64,000 nucleotides of DNA, from positions 73,301 to 137,300 of the forward strand of contig JAWSVK010000013.1 of the NCBI GenBank assembly GCA_033851955.1, written 5' to 3'. This document shows positions 33,907-42,755 of this stretch, piece by piece; position 1 is the first letter of the stretch; every line of letters starts with the position of its first letter. The DNA comes from Profundibacter sp033851955 (GTDB lineage Bacteria > Pseudomonadota > Alphaproteobacteria > Rhodobacterales > Rhodobacteraceae). The notes below the pieces were generated by a model, which was not told the DNA's origin, searched no databases, and worked only from the letters and a program-made list of their open reading frames with translations. Made by a program: the position numbers and the translations under genes.

Positions 33907-35975
33907 GCGGATCAATCTTGTTTTCACCAATCATAGCGTGGCCCATTTTGGCCGTATTGGGTGGCGTCGCGCTGTTTATTATCACATTTGCGATTTGGCG
34001 CGGATTGGCGGGCTGGGCTTTGCGCGGCTTGGCGCTGGTGGTGCTGTTGGCGGCGCTTTTGAACCCGTCGTTCCAACAAGAAGAACGCGAGGCGCTGTCG
34101 GACATTGTGTTGTTGGTTGTGGACGAAAGCGCCAGTCAAAAGATCTCTGACCGCGCGGCGCAATCCGCGCGTGCTGTGCAAGAATTGACGTCCCGCATCA
34201 ACGCGCGGCCCGATACGGAATTGCGCGTCGTGAAGGTGCAAGACGCAGACGGCGATGGCGGTACCTTGTTGATGGGCGCGTTGGCCGAGGCCATGGCCGA
34301 CATCCCGCAATCGCGCATTGCGGGCGTGTTGCTATTGACGGATGGGCAGGTGCATGACGTTGCTCAGGCGCCAACAACCGTGGCCCCTGTACACAGTATT
34401 TTGACGGGGCATAAAACTGATTGGGACCGGCGTTTGAGCGTCAAAAACGCGCCGGGTTTCGCGATTTTGGGCGAAGAAGTTGTGTTGACGCTGCGGATTG
34501 AGGACCAAGGTGCAGTTCCGGCCTCGGTTGGGCGCACGTCCGAATTGCAAATCGCCGTGGACGGAGGTGAGCCACGCAGTTTCAATGTGCCGGTTGGTGA
34601 AGACTTGGAGTTGCCCGTGACGCTGCCCCATGGCGGCATGAATGTGATCCAGTTTACTGTTCCCGACGCGCCGGGCGAGCTGACCAATCGCAACAACATT
34701 GCCGTGGTGCAAATCAACGGGGTGCGCGACCGTTTGCGGGTGTTGCTGGTGTCCGGCGAGCCACATCCAGGTGAGCGTACTTGGCGCAATCTGTTGAAGT
34801 CCGACAGCGCCGTTGATCTGGTCCATTTCACGATTTTGCGCCCGCCGGAGAAACAGGATGGGGTTCCGGTTTCGGAATTGTCGCTGATCGCCTTTCCGGT
34901 GCGCGAGTTGTTCATTGATAAAATCGATAGCTTTGATCTGATCATTTTTGACCGGTACAAACGGCGCGGAATTTTGCCGGGTGTCTATCTGGATTCGGTG
35001 CGTGAATATGTTGAAAAAGGTGGCGCTGTGATGGTCGCTGCGGGGCCTGACTTTGCTTCGGCTGACAGTATTTACCATTCCGCTTTGGCTGATATTTTGC
35101 CTGCCACCCCCACGGCGCGGGTGTTGGAGGAAGGCTTCAAACCGTTGTTAACGGATATTGGTGAGCGCCATCCGGTGACCGAAGGTTTGCAGGTCTTTGC
35201 GCCTGAGGGCGACGACACAGATGGACCAAACTGGGGCCGCTGGATGCGTCAGATTGAGGTCGAGGCCATATCGGGCAACACGGTGATGTCGGGGATTGGT
35301 GAGCGGCCATTGCTGGTGCTGGATCGGGTCGGCGCGGGGCGCGTGGCACTACTGGCGTCGGATCAGGCTTGGTTGTGGGATCGCGGGTTCGAAGGGGGAG
35401 GGCCGCAGTTGGAATTGTTGCGCCGTTTGGCCCATTGGATGATGAAGGAACCCGAGCTTGAGGAAGAGGCATTGTGGGCGCAACCGCGAGGCCAGAACAT
35501 GACAATTATCCGGCGCACATTGGCCGACAGTGTTGGCGATGTAGAGGTGACGGGACCGGACGGTAAGGTGACAATCGTGCCTTTGCAGCAAGTCGGTCCG
35601 GGGCGCTATGAGGCCGAGTTTGAGGGCGCGCAGATCGGGTTATATCGATTGGCAGACAAGGAGCAGGAGGCGGTGATTGCGCTTGGCCCATCGGCGCCGC
35701 GCGAGTTTGAAGAAACTGTGGCGACGGGCGACAGGTTACTGCCAGTGACCACACCTTTGCGCGGCGGCGTGTTCTCGATTGAGGACGGAATACCAGCCTT
35801 GCGCAACGTGCGAGCAGGACGCCCTGCGGCGGGGCGCGGTTGGTTGGGGCTAACCCCGCGCGATGCCTATTTAACGGCGGAGGTGACCATCACATCTCTG
35901 GTGCCTGCTTGGCTGGCGCTGTTGTTGGCAGCCTTGCTGACGACCGGGGCGTGGCTGCGCGAAGGGCGCAGGTAA
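33903..35975 (+). CDS. membrane-anchored glutamine amidotransferase-like/VWA operon protein
   Basis: This 690-aa protein has two N-terminal membrane segments (ILFSPIIAWPILAVLGGVAL, AGWALRGLALVVLLAALLNP) and one at the C-terminus (LVPAWLALLLAALLTTGAWL). The central part has a VWA-like beginning (DIVLLVVDESASQKISDRAA) and a class I glutamine amidotransferase-like fold (DSVREYVEKGGAVMVAAGPD, AGRVALLASDQAWLWDRGFE) without the catalytic Cys nucleophile I would expect, as usual for COG5426-like proteins. It is translationally coupled to the previous gene and completes the operon. Function unknown. Confidence 0.83.
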   Translation: MSGSILFSPIIAWPILAVLGGVALFIITFAIWRGLAGWALRGLALVVLLAALLNPSFQQEEREALSDIVLLVVDESASQKISDRAAQSARAVQELTSRINARPDTELRVVKVQDADGDGGTLLMGALAEAMADIPQSRIAGVLLLTDGQVHDVAQAPTTVAPVHSILTGHKTDWDRRLSVKNAPGFAILGEEVVLTLRIEDQGAVPASVGRTSELQIAVDGGEPRSFNVPVGEDLELPVTLPHGGMNVIQFTVPDAPGELTNRNNIAVVQINGVRDRLRVLLVSGEPHPGERTWRNLLKSDSAVDLVHFTILRPPEKQDGVPVSELSLIAFPVRELFIDKIDSFDLIIFDRYKRRGILPGVYLDSVREYVEKGGAVMVAAGPDFASADSIYHSALADILPATPTARVLEEGFKPLLTDIGERHPVTEGLQVFAPEGDDTDGPNWGRWMRQIEVEAISGNTVMSGIGERPLLVLDRVGAGRVALLASDQAWLWDRGFEGGGPQLELLRRLAHWMMKEPELEEEALWAQPRGQNMTIIRRTLADSVGDVEVTGPDGKVTIVPLQQVGPGRYEAEFEGAQIGLYRLADKEQEAVIALGPSAPREFEETVATGDRLLPVTTPLRGGVFSIEDGIPALRNVRAGRPAAGRGWLGLTPRDAYLTAEVTITSLVPAWLALLLAALLTTGAWLREGRR

Positions 35976-35976
35976 G

Positions 35977-36333
35977 CTATTGATATAGCGAGACTTTGAA
36001 GGTTTGCGTGGCCCAGCCGTCGACCAGACAATGGGCGTGGATAAACACCGTTTTGGTGCCCGCCGGAATGCGAATGCCGCCCAGTGAACGGGTGAAGGGC
36101 TGTTCGTGTTCATGCGGGTGGGCCAACAGTCGGTAGCCGAGCTGATTGCCGTTTTCGTCCAACACTTCCCAGCCATCAGCGTAATGATCCCAGCCGCTGT
36201 CTGGATGAGACAGGGTTACGGAAAACGTCCAGTTTGGGCCGGATTTTTGGGCGTGGACGTTTTCGATTGATGGGTCATCTGCCAAGGCGGGCAGTGGCAA
36301 CAACAGCAAGATGAGAGCGAGGTGTTTCATCAC
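35977..36333 (-). CDS. exported hypothetical protein
   Basis: The 118-aa protein has a Sec signal peptide (MKHLALILLLLPLPALADDP, cleavage after ALA). The mature part has SVTLSHPDSGWDHYADGWEV, a repeated HPHEHEQPFTRSLGG metal-ligand-like His cluster, and one Cys. I do not recognise a named family, although similar proteins occur in Rhodobacterales. It ends one base from the convergent operon above. Confidence 0.72.
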   Translation of the reverse strand: MMKHLALILLLLPLPALADDPSIENVHAQKSGPNWTFSVTLSHPDSGWDHYADGWEVLDENGNQLGYRLLAHPHEHEQPFTRSLGGIRIPAGTKTVFIHAHCLVDGWATQTFKVSLYQ

Positions 36334-36403
36334 GGGATATCCTTTGGCTCAAGCACAGCATGTCAGGGCGAGCGGCGGTTGTCGCGTCACGATGGTGTGA
36401 GTA

Positions 36404-37102
36404 TCAGAGCATCACGCTGCGGGAATGCGAGGCAAATTCACGCCGCCATAAGATCAAAACCGTGAAAGCCGTGGCGACCATCAACGGGATCGCACCGAGC
36501 AACCACGCGAGCGCCCCCAACGCAAAATAGATTGAGCGAAGGCCGCCGTTATAGCTGCGGGCTGCGGTAATGTTAATTTCCGCGGCTTGGGCGGCGCGGG
36601 GCAGGCAGGCTGGATCGGTGGTGTCATTTGGCACCGAGGCAAGCAGCACGGCGCAATAGCCGAACAACCGGTGCGACCAAACGAATTTCAAAAACCCATT
36701 GGCAAGGAACAGAATCACCACAAGGATCTTGGCTTCCAAGACGATGGCGGGGGCGTTTTGCAATGACAGGTCTTGGGCGATGCCAAGCAGTTGTTCTTTG
36801 TTGCCGATCAGGGCCAATCCACCACCAATGCCAATCATCGTGGCGGAGGCGAAAAACGTGGTGCCTTGGCGCAGGCTGCCCAAGATTGTCGCGTCAAATA
36901 TGCGGGGTTCGCGGGTGACGAACTGGGTCATCCATTCGCGTCTGTAATCCGCCATTAAAACCGAAACTGACGGGCGTTTGCTTCCTTGGCGCTCGATCAA
37001 ATAGCCGATTCCTAACCACGCGAGCGCCAACGCGATGAGAGCGATCAGGTCGAGCAGGGTGAAAAACTGTAGGCGATCAAGGAGTTCCATGCGGGCGATC
37101 AT
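36404..37102 (-). CDS. DUF599 membrane protein
   Basis: The 232-aa protein has four transmembrane segments (about 18-38, 85-105, 122-140, 192-222) with FVTREPRIFDATILGSLRQG and SVPNDTTDPACLPRAAQA in the loops, and the motif AARSYNGGLRSIYFALGALA, characteristic of the DUF599 family. Function unknown. It is divergent from glcD with an 79-bp spacer carrying a palindrome. The start may be MELL at 37090. Confidence 0.83.
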   Translation of the reverse strand: MIARMELLDRLQFFTLLDLIALIALALAWLGIGYLIERQGSKRPSVSVLMADYRREWMTQFVTREPRIFDATILGSLRQGTTFFASATMIGIGGGLALIGNKEQLLGIAQDLSLQNAPAIVLEAKILVVILFLANGFLKFVWSHRLFGYCAVLLASVPNDTTDPACLPRAAQAAEINITAARSYNGGLRSIYFALGALAWLLGAIPLMVATAFTVLILWRREFASHSRSVML

Positions 37103-37136
37103 AGAGGCAGTGGATAAAGCTTGCCAGCCCTGAAAA

Positions 37137-37157
37137 TTGGTTATATTTTATTACCAA
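37137..37157. promoter_or_regulatory. palindromic operator upstream of glcDEF
   Basis: TTGGT-N11-ACCAA forms a 21-bp palindrome, with further pairing ATA/TAT inside (8 of 10 positions symmetric). It lies 25 bp before the glcD start. The TGGT-N11-ACCA arrangement and the positions of inner A and T match the palindrome at 15659-15679 before the GntR-family gene, so the same regulator may bind both. Confidence 0.6.
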
Positions 37158-37181
37158 TCGCGGAATTTCGGAGTACCCCCT

Positions 37182-38618
37182 ATGGAAATGCCCAAACCAG
37201 ACGGTTCGATTATAGCCAAGAAAGCGCAGATCGTGGCGCGGTTGCAATCTGTGTTGCCCAATGGGGCCGTGATCTCTGATCCGGCGCAGACCAAGGCCTA
37301 TGAGTGCGACGCGTTAAGTGCGTATCGCTGCCCGCCGTTGTGCGCGGTTTTGCCAACCAATACGGGTGAAGTTTCGGCGGTGCTGAAAATCTGCCACGAC
37401 ATGGGCGTGCCGGTGGTGCCGCGTGGCGCGGGCACCTCATTGGCGGGCGGGGCATTGCCAACGGCGGACAGCGTGATTTTGGGCGTGGCGCGGATGAGCG
37501 AAGTGTTGGAAACCGACTATGACAACCGTTTTATTCGAGTGCAATCGGGGCGCACAAACCTGTCGGTGACAGGGGCGGTTGAGGAGGAAGGGTTCTTTTA
37601 CGCGCCTGATCCGTCCAGCCAGTTGGCCTGCGCGATTGCGGGCAATATCGCAATGAATTCGGGCGGCGCGCATTGTTTGAAATACGGCGTCACCACCAAC
37701 AACCTGTTGGGTGTGGTGATGGTGATGATGGACGGCAGCATTGTCGAGGTTGGCGGCGCACATCTGGATGCGGGCGGGTTGGATTTGCTGGGGTTGATCT
37801 GCGGTTCGGAAGGGCAGTTGGGCGTGGTGACTGAGGCCACGCTAAAGATATTGCCAAAGCCCGAAGGCGCGCGGCCTGTGTTGATCGGGTTTGATTCAAA
37901 CGAAGTGGCGGGCGCTTGTGTTTCGGACATTATCAAGGCAGGCGTTTTGCCTGTGGCGATCGAGTTCATGGACCGCCCTTGCATCGAGGCGACCGAGGCG
38001 TTTGCCCATGCGGGCTATCCCGATTGTGAGGCGTTGTTGATCGTCGAGGTCGAGGGATCAGGCGCTGAGATTGACGCGCAGCTAGAGGTTATCATCGGGA
38101 TTGCGCAGCGGCACAATCCTGTCGAGGTGCGCGAGAGTAAATCCGAGGAGGAGAGCGCAAAGATTTGGCTGGGACGTAAATCGGCCTTTGGGGCGATGGG
38201 GCAGATCAACGATTACATGTGTCTGGATGGCACAATACCGGTGACGGAGCTGCCTTATGTTTTGAAACGCATCGGCGAGATGAGCAAGGCATGTGGGCTG
38301 GACGTGGGCAATGTGTTTCACGCAGGCGATGGCAATATGCATCCGTTGATCCTGTATGATGCCAACAAGCCGGGCGACTTGGAAAAATGCGAGGCCTTTG
38401 GCGCGGATGTGCTGCGGTTGTGTGTCGAAGTTGGCGGCTGTTTGACGGGGGAACATGGTGTCGGCATTGAGAAACGTGATTTGATGGTCGATCAGTTTAA
38501 TCCGGTTGATCTGGAGGCGCAGTTGCGTGTCAAAGATGTGTTTGATCCGAAGTGGCTGCTTAATCCGGCCAAAGTGTTTCCGCTGGAAACCACTGCGGCA
38601 CGGCGGGCAGCTCAATGA
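37182..38618 (+). CDS. glcD: glycolate oxidase FAD subunit GlcD
   Basis: GlcD oxidises glycolate to glyoxylate with FAD. The 478-aa protein has the FAD-binding PCMH domain (VVPRGAGTSLAGGALPTADS, about residues 75-94; GAVEEEGFFYAPDPSSQLAC, NSGGAHCLKYGVTTNNLLGV) and the FAD-linked oxidase C-terminal domain (GNVFHAGDGNMHPLILYD, CLTGEHGVGIEKRDLM). The ATG at 37182 has a CGGAG SD and gives the usual start. It leads the glcD-E-F operon; each junction overlaps by 1-4 nt. Confidence 0.96.
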   Translation: MEMPKPDGSIIAKKAQIVARLQSVLPNGAVISDPAQTKAYECDALSAYRCPPLCAVLPTNTGEVSAVLKICHDMGVPVVPRGAGTSLAGGALPTADSVILGVARMSEVLETDYDNRFIRVQSGRTNLSVTGAVEEEGFFYAPDPSSQLACAIAGNIAMNSGGAHCLKYGVTTNNLLGVVMVMMDGSIVEVGGAHLDAGGLDLLGLICGSEGQLGVVTEATLKILPKPEGARPVLIGFDSNEVAGACVSDIIKAGVLPVAIEFMDRPCIEATEAFAHAGYPDCEALLIVEVEGSGAEIDAQLEVIIGIAQRHNPVEVRESKSEEESAKIWLGRKSAFGAMGQINDYMCLDGTIPVTELPYVLKRIGEMSKACGLDVGNVFHAGDGNMHPLILYDANKPGDLEKCEAFGADVLRLCVEVGGCLTGEHGVGIEKRDLMVDQFNPVDLEAQLRVKDVFDPKWLLNPAKVFPLETTAARRAAQ

Positions 38619-39697
38619 GCATTCAGCCGAGTGACGAGACGCAATTGAGTGAAGCGATCGCGACGGCCAAAGCGCCATTGCGGATCGTCGGGAATGGCAC
38701 GCGTGGGGTGGCTTGTGCGGGGGATGTTCTATCCACCGCTGGGATGAGCGGCATCAGCCTGTATGAGCCGGGCGCGTTGACGATTGTGGCGGCTGCGGGC
38801 ACGCCGCTGGCCGAAGTTGAGGCGGCACTGGCGGCTGAAGGGCAGCGCTTGCCGTTTGAGCCGATGGACCATCGCGGATTGCTGGGCACCACTGGTGCGC
38901 CAACCATTGGCGGCGTTGTGGCGGCGAATATCTCTGGCCCGCGGCGGGTGCAGTCGGGGGCCTGTCGTGACAGCCTGATCGGGGTGCGATTTGTCGATGG
39001 GCGCGGCGATATTTTGAAAAACGGCGGCCGCGTGATGAAGAACGTCACGGGCTATGATTTGGTCAAGCTGATGGCAGGTTCATTCGGCACGCTTGGGGTG
39101 ATCAGCGAAGTGGCGTTCAAGGTGCTGCCGGACGTGGAAACCAGCGCTTGCGTGGTTTTGAACGGGTTGAGCGACGTGGAGGCGGTGGCGGCAATGTCGG
39201 CGGTGCTTGGTTCACCCTTTGAGGTGTCGGGGGCTGCACATGACGGCGATCGCACAGTGTTGCGGTTGGAGGGGTTCACGGAATCCGTGGCCTATCGTGC
39301 CAAATGTATGCAAGAGTTGTTGGCCCCCTTTGGAGAGGTCGAGCTGATTGAGGACACCGCGCTTTGGCAAGGCTTGCGCGATGTGGTTCCGTTCCACGGT
39401 AAGCAAGGCAATGTCTGGCGTATTTCGGTGAAACCCTCCGACGCGCCGCAGGTGATTGCCGGGCTGGACGCGGATGCAAGCTTGCTGGACTGGGGTGGCG
39501 GTTTGATCTGGGCATTGACGCCACGGGGCGTGGATGCGCGGGCAAAAATGGGCACTGTGTGTGGCCATGCGACGTTGGTACGTGGCACGGATTTCGCGCG
39601 GTTCCAGCCCGAGGTCGGCCCCTTGGCTAAGATCACGGCAGGATTGCGGGCGCAGTTTGATCCGCGCGGTATTTTGAACGCAGGGGTGATGGGCTGA
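38615..39697 (+). CDS. glcE: glycolate oxidase FAD-binding subunit GlcE
   Basis: The 360-aa protein has a single PCMH FAD-binding domain: LRIVGNGTRGVACAGD, GTPLAEVEAALAAEGQRLPF, TTGAPTIGGVVAANISGPRR and GGRVMKNVTGYDLVKLMAGS, then a shortened C-terminal part. This is GlcE, a required subunit of glycolate oxidase. Start overlaps the glcD stop (ATGA), and the stop overlaps glcF by one base. Confidence 0.95.
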   Translation: MSIQPSDETQLSEAIATAKAPLRIVGNGTRGVACAGDVLSTAGMSGISLYEPGALTIVAAAGTPLAEVEAALAAEGQRLPFEPMDHRGLLGTTGAPTIGGVVAANISGPRRVQSGACRDSLIGVRFVDGRGDILKNGGRVMKNVTGYDLVKLMAGSFGTLGVISEVAFKVLPDVETSACVVLNGLSDVEAVAAMSAVLGSPFEVSGAAHDGDRTVLRLEGFTESVAYRAKCMQELLAPFGEVELIEDTALWQGLRDVVPFHGKQGNVWRISVKPSDAPQVIAGLDADASLLDWGGGLIWALTPRGVDARAKMGTVCGHATLVRGTDFARFQPEVGPLAKITAGLRAQFDPRGILNAGVMG

Positions 39698-40992
39698 TGC
39701 AAACAAATTTCACTTCCGAACAATTACAAGACCCGAATATTGAGCGCGCCAATGAAATCTTGCGTGCCTGTGTGCATTGCGGGTTTTGCACGGCGACTTG
39801 CCCGACGTATCAGGTGCTTGGCGACGAATTAGACAGCCCGCGTGGGCGGATCTATCTGATTAAGGATATGCTGGAAACGGGTCGCCCCGCCGATAAGAAA
39901 ACGGTCGAGCATGTGGACAAATGCTTGTCCTGTCTGGCCTGTATGACGACTTGTCCCTCTGGGGTGCATTACATGCATCTGGTTGACCATGCGCGGGCCT
40001 ATATTGAGCAGACGTATAAACGCCCCTTGATGGACCGGATGCTGCGCAGCGTGTTGGCGCAGATCATACCTTACCCCAAGCGGTTTCGGCTGGCCTTGTT
40101 GGGGGCCAAGATAGGCCGCCCGTTCGCGTTCTTGATGCCGGATGCGCGCTTGAAAGCGATGTTGCAGATGGCGCCAAAGCGCATTCCTGCTGTTAGTCGT
40201 AATGATGATCCGCAAGTGTTCGCGGCCAAGGGCGTGCGCAAAATGCGGGTGGCCTTGCTGACGGGTTGTGCGCAAAAGGCGCTGAACACCGATATCAATG
40301 ACGCCACCATCCGGCTGCTGCGACGGCTGGGTTGCGAGGTGGTTGTGGCCAAGGGTATGGGCTGTTGCGGTGCGCTGACCCATCACATGGGCAAAGAGAC
40401 GCAGGCGCATGCTTCGGCGGCGGCCAATATCGCGGCTTGGATGGCGGAAAAGAACGGCGCGGGGTTGGATGCGATTGTGGTCAACACCTCGGGTTGCGGC
40501 ACCACCGTTAAGGACTATGGGCATATGTTTCGCAACGATGTTTTGGCGGCGGATGCGGCCAGTGTTTCGGCCATGGCGATGGATGTGTCCGAGGTGTTGA
40601 TGCAGCTGGATATGCCCAAAGGCGCGCCCAAGGACATGCGCGTTGCCTATCATTCGGCCTGTTCGTTGCAGCATGGGCAGCAGATTAAAACCCATCCCCA
40701 AACCTTGTTGAAACGTGCCGGATTTGAGGTGGTTGAGCCAGCGGACAGCCATCTGTGCTGTGGCTCGGCGGGCACGTATAATTTGATGCAGCCGGTGATT
40801 TCGCAGCAGTTGAAGGACCGCAAAGTTCAGACGCTTGAAGCCAAGCAACCTGACGTGATTTCGGCGGGTAACATCGGCTGTATGATGCAGATTGGCGGCG
40901 GCACGGATGTGCCTATTGTTCATACTGTTGAGCTGCTGGATTGGGCCACAGGCGGGCCAAAACCACGCGAAATTGACGAAAATCAGCCTTAA
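39697..40992 (+). CDS. glcF: glycolate oxidase iron-sulfur subunit GlcF
   Basis: GlcF passes electrons from the flavin to the membrane quinone pool. The 431-aa protein has two [4Fe-4S] ferredoxin sites (CVHCGFCTATCPTYQ, CLSCLACMTTCPSGVHYMHL) and two CCG domains (GMGCCGALTHHMGKE near 220, HLCCGSAGTYNL near 350). All four-cysteine sets are intact. It ends the glc operon; the downstream protease gene begins 46 nt later. Confidence 0.96.
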   Translation: MQTNFTSEQLQDPNIERANEILRACVHCGFCTATCPTYQVLGDELDSPRGRIYLIKDMLETGRPADKKTVEHVDKCLSCLACMTTCPSGVHYMHLVDHARAYIEQTYKRPLMDRMLRSVLAQIIPYPKRFRLALLGAKIGRPFAFLMPDARLKAMLQMAPKRIPAVSRNDDPQVFAAKGVRKMRVALLTGCAQKALNTDINDATIRLLRRLGCEVVVAKGMGCCGALTHHMGKETQAHASAAANIAAWMAEKNGAGLDAIVVNTSGCGTTVKDYGHMFRNDVLAADAASVSAMAMDVSEVLMQLDMPKGAPKDMRVAYHSACSLQHGQQIKTHPQTLLKRAGFEVVEPADSHLCCGSAGTYNLMQPVISQQLKDRKVQTLEAKQPDVISAGNIGCMMQIGGGTDVPIVHTVELLDWATGGPKPREIDENQP

Positions 40993-41038
40993 TCCTGCCG
41001 CATCGCATCGATACTCACCACGAAACAGTGGAGATAAC

Positions 41039-41863
41039 ATGCGCAAATTTTTCAGTATTTTGGCCCTTGCCGCCAGCTTTGCGACAGCGGGAAACGCTGA
41101 CCAATCGGGTGGTTTGCGCAAAATGTTGACCGGTGATGACAGTCGTGGATGGGAGGCCGTTGGACGGCTGAATATCGCTGGTAAAAGCATGTGTACAGGC
41201 GCGTTGATTGCACCGGATCTGGTGCTGACAGCGGCGCATTGTGTCTATGACAAACAGTCCGGCGAGCGGGTCGATGACACCACAATCGAATTTCTGGCGG
41301 GATGGCGCGGCGGGCGTGCCAGCGCTTATGCGAATGTGAAACGCGCTGTGGTTCACCCATCTTATGAGTTTTCAAAAGGCGAAACCGAGATCCGTGTGCG
41401 CCATGATCTGGCGGTTTTGCAGCTGGCACGGCCTATCAACAAATCCTCGATCACACCGTTTCAGACCGACTTGCGACCGCGCAAAGGGACGGAAATTGGC
41501 ATCGTGTCCTATGCCCGTGACCGCGCTGAATCACCATCGATCCAAGAGAGTTGTAACGTCATGGCCCGCCAATCGGGCACTTTGATCATGTCCTGCGATG
41601 TTAATTATGGGTCATCCGGTGCGCCGGTCTTTTTGATGGGCGAAGATGGGCAGGTACCACGGATCGTTTCTGTGGTCTCGGCCATGGCCGATGTGAATGG
41701 GCAAAAGGTGGCGCTGGGCATGGTGTTGGAAGATGCGCTGGCGGAAATTTTGACTGAGTTGAAAGCCACTGAGGGACCGTTTCAACGGGTGAAACCCGCA
41801 TCAGGGAAACTGGTGATGCAGGGCGGTGTTAGCCGCACCGGGGCCAAGTTTTTACGACCGTGA
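41039..41863 (+). CDS. exported trypsin-like serine protease (S1 family), first of a pair
   Basis: The 274-aa protein has a Sec signal peptide (MRKFFSILALAASFATAGNA) and the S1 catalytic signature: LVLTAAHCVYDK (His), VRHDLAVLQLARPI (Asp) and NYGSSGAPVFLM (Ser), all in order. It is a predicted periplasmic or secreted protease. A second, shorter paralogue follows with a 4-base frame overlap, so this is a tandem duplication. Cysteines in SMCTG, HCVYD and ESCNV could form the usual disulfides. Confidence 0.92.
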   Translation: MRKFFSILALAASFATAGNADQSGGLRKMLTGDDSRGWEAVGRLNIAGKSMCTGALIAPDLVLTAAHCVYDKQSGERVDDTTIEFLAGWRGGRASAYANVKRAVVHPSYEFSKGETEIRVRHDLAVLQLARPINKSSITPFQTDLRPRKGTEIGIVSYARDRAESPSIQESCNVMARQSGTLIMSCDVNYGSSGAPVFLMGEDGQVPRIVSVVSAMADVNGQKVALGMVLEDALAEILTELKATEGPFQRVKPASGKLVMQGGVSRTGAKFLRP

Positions 41864-42606
41864 AGATGTTTAAACCTGCAATCATCGCGGCGCTAATTTT
41901 GACCAATATGAGCTTGCCGGCCTTGGGCGAAAGCACCGGTTTACGACGTTTGACGCTGCGGTCTGACACCTTGGGGTGGGAGGCCGTGGGCAAGGTAATG
42001 ATCGGCAAAACGGGCTATTGCACGGGCGTTTTACTGCGCACTGACATTGTTTTGACGGCGGCGCATTGTCTATTTGCAAAAGACACTGGCGCACGTCGAG
42101 ATCCAAAAAACCTGGTGTTTATGGCCGGTTTGCGCGATGGAAAATCCGTTGCCACGCGCCGCGTTCGCCGCGCTGTATTGCCCTTGCAATATCGTCCGCG
42201 TGGGGGTGACCCACGGGTGAATATCCAAAACGACGTGGCGTTATTGCAATTGGAACAACCGATCGCGGCAGCTTCGGCTGCGCCGTTTTTAGTGAAATCC
42301 CTGTCTCAAATGGGCCGCGAGGTCAGTGTGGTTTCTTACGCGCGGGGGCGGGACGAAACGCTGTCTTGGCAAAAGAAATGCGACGTGATTGGCACGCACA
42401 AAAGCTTGGCAGCATTCTCGTGTGATGTGTATTTTGGCTCCTCTGGGGCACCGGTTTTTGATCGGTCTGGGTCCCGCGCTCGCATCGTTTCGATCATTTC
42501 AAGTGGTCGCCGAGAGCAAGGCAAAACAGTGGCTTGGGGCATGGACCTTGCTGGATTGGTGCCTGAACTAATGGCGGCATTTCGATCTGGCAAAGGCGTT
42601 TTTTGA
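41860..42606 (+). CDS. exported trypsin-like serine protease (S1 family), second of a pair
   Basis: The 248-aa protein has a signal peptide (FKPAIIAALILTNMSLPALG) and the triad motifs VLTAAHCLFAKD, NDVALLQLEQPI and YFGSSGAPVFDRSG. It resembles the preceding gene in order and length (GLRRLTL versus GLRKMLT, LGWEAVGKV versus RGWEAVGRL). The start is either GTG at 41860 overlapping the previous stop, or ATG at 41866; neither has a clear SD, so coupling is likely. Confidence 0.9.
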   Translation: MKMFKPAIIAALILTNMSLPALGESTGLRRLTLRSDTLGWEAVGKVMIGKTGYCTGVLLRTDIVLTAAHCLFAKDTGARRDPKNLVFMAGLRDGKSVATRRVRRAVLPLQYRPRGGDPRVNIQNDVALLQLEQPIAAASAAPFLVKSLSQMGREVSVVSYARGRDETLSWQKKCDVIGTHKSLAAFSCDVYFGSSGAPVFDRSGSRARIVSIISSGRREQGKTVAWGMDLAGLVPELMAAFRSGKGVF

Positions 42607-42627
42607 TCCGCGATTTAACCCGCGTGG

Positions 42628-42654
42628 CTTGAAACCTTAGAAATCACTTCCCAT
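42628..42654 (+). promoter_or_regulatory. sigma-32 (RpoH) heat-shock promoter
   Basis: CTTGAAA (42628-42634) is followed after 15 bp by CCCAT (42650-42654) and then CTTAT. This matches the RpoH consensus CTTGAAA-N13-15-CCCCATnT closely. It would drive the small heat-shock gene about 100 nt downstream through a long leader. Confidence 0.82.
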
Positions 42655-42661
42655 CTTATTA

Positions 42662-42755
42662 TCACCAGACGCCGCATCGCGGGTTTGGCAATCGCAAACG
42701 GTCTGTCCATGACGGAAGGCCACTTACATTTGTCGCTTAGATAAGGATGAACGAT
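42662..42755 (+). promoter_or_regulatory. ROSE-like RNA thermometer in the hsp20 leader
   Basis: The leader of about 95 nt ends in a hairpin whose left arm TCGCTT (42733-42738) pairs with AAGGA (42743-42747), the SD, leaving the G at 42735 bulged. The left arm matches the conserved U-Y-G-C-U motif of ROSE thermometers, and the SD is 8 nt before the ATG at 42756. A GC-rich helix candidate (GCATCGCGGG and nearby) lies upstream. At low temperature the SD would be hidden; heat would open it. Confidence 0.78.
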
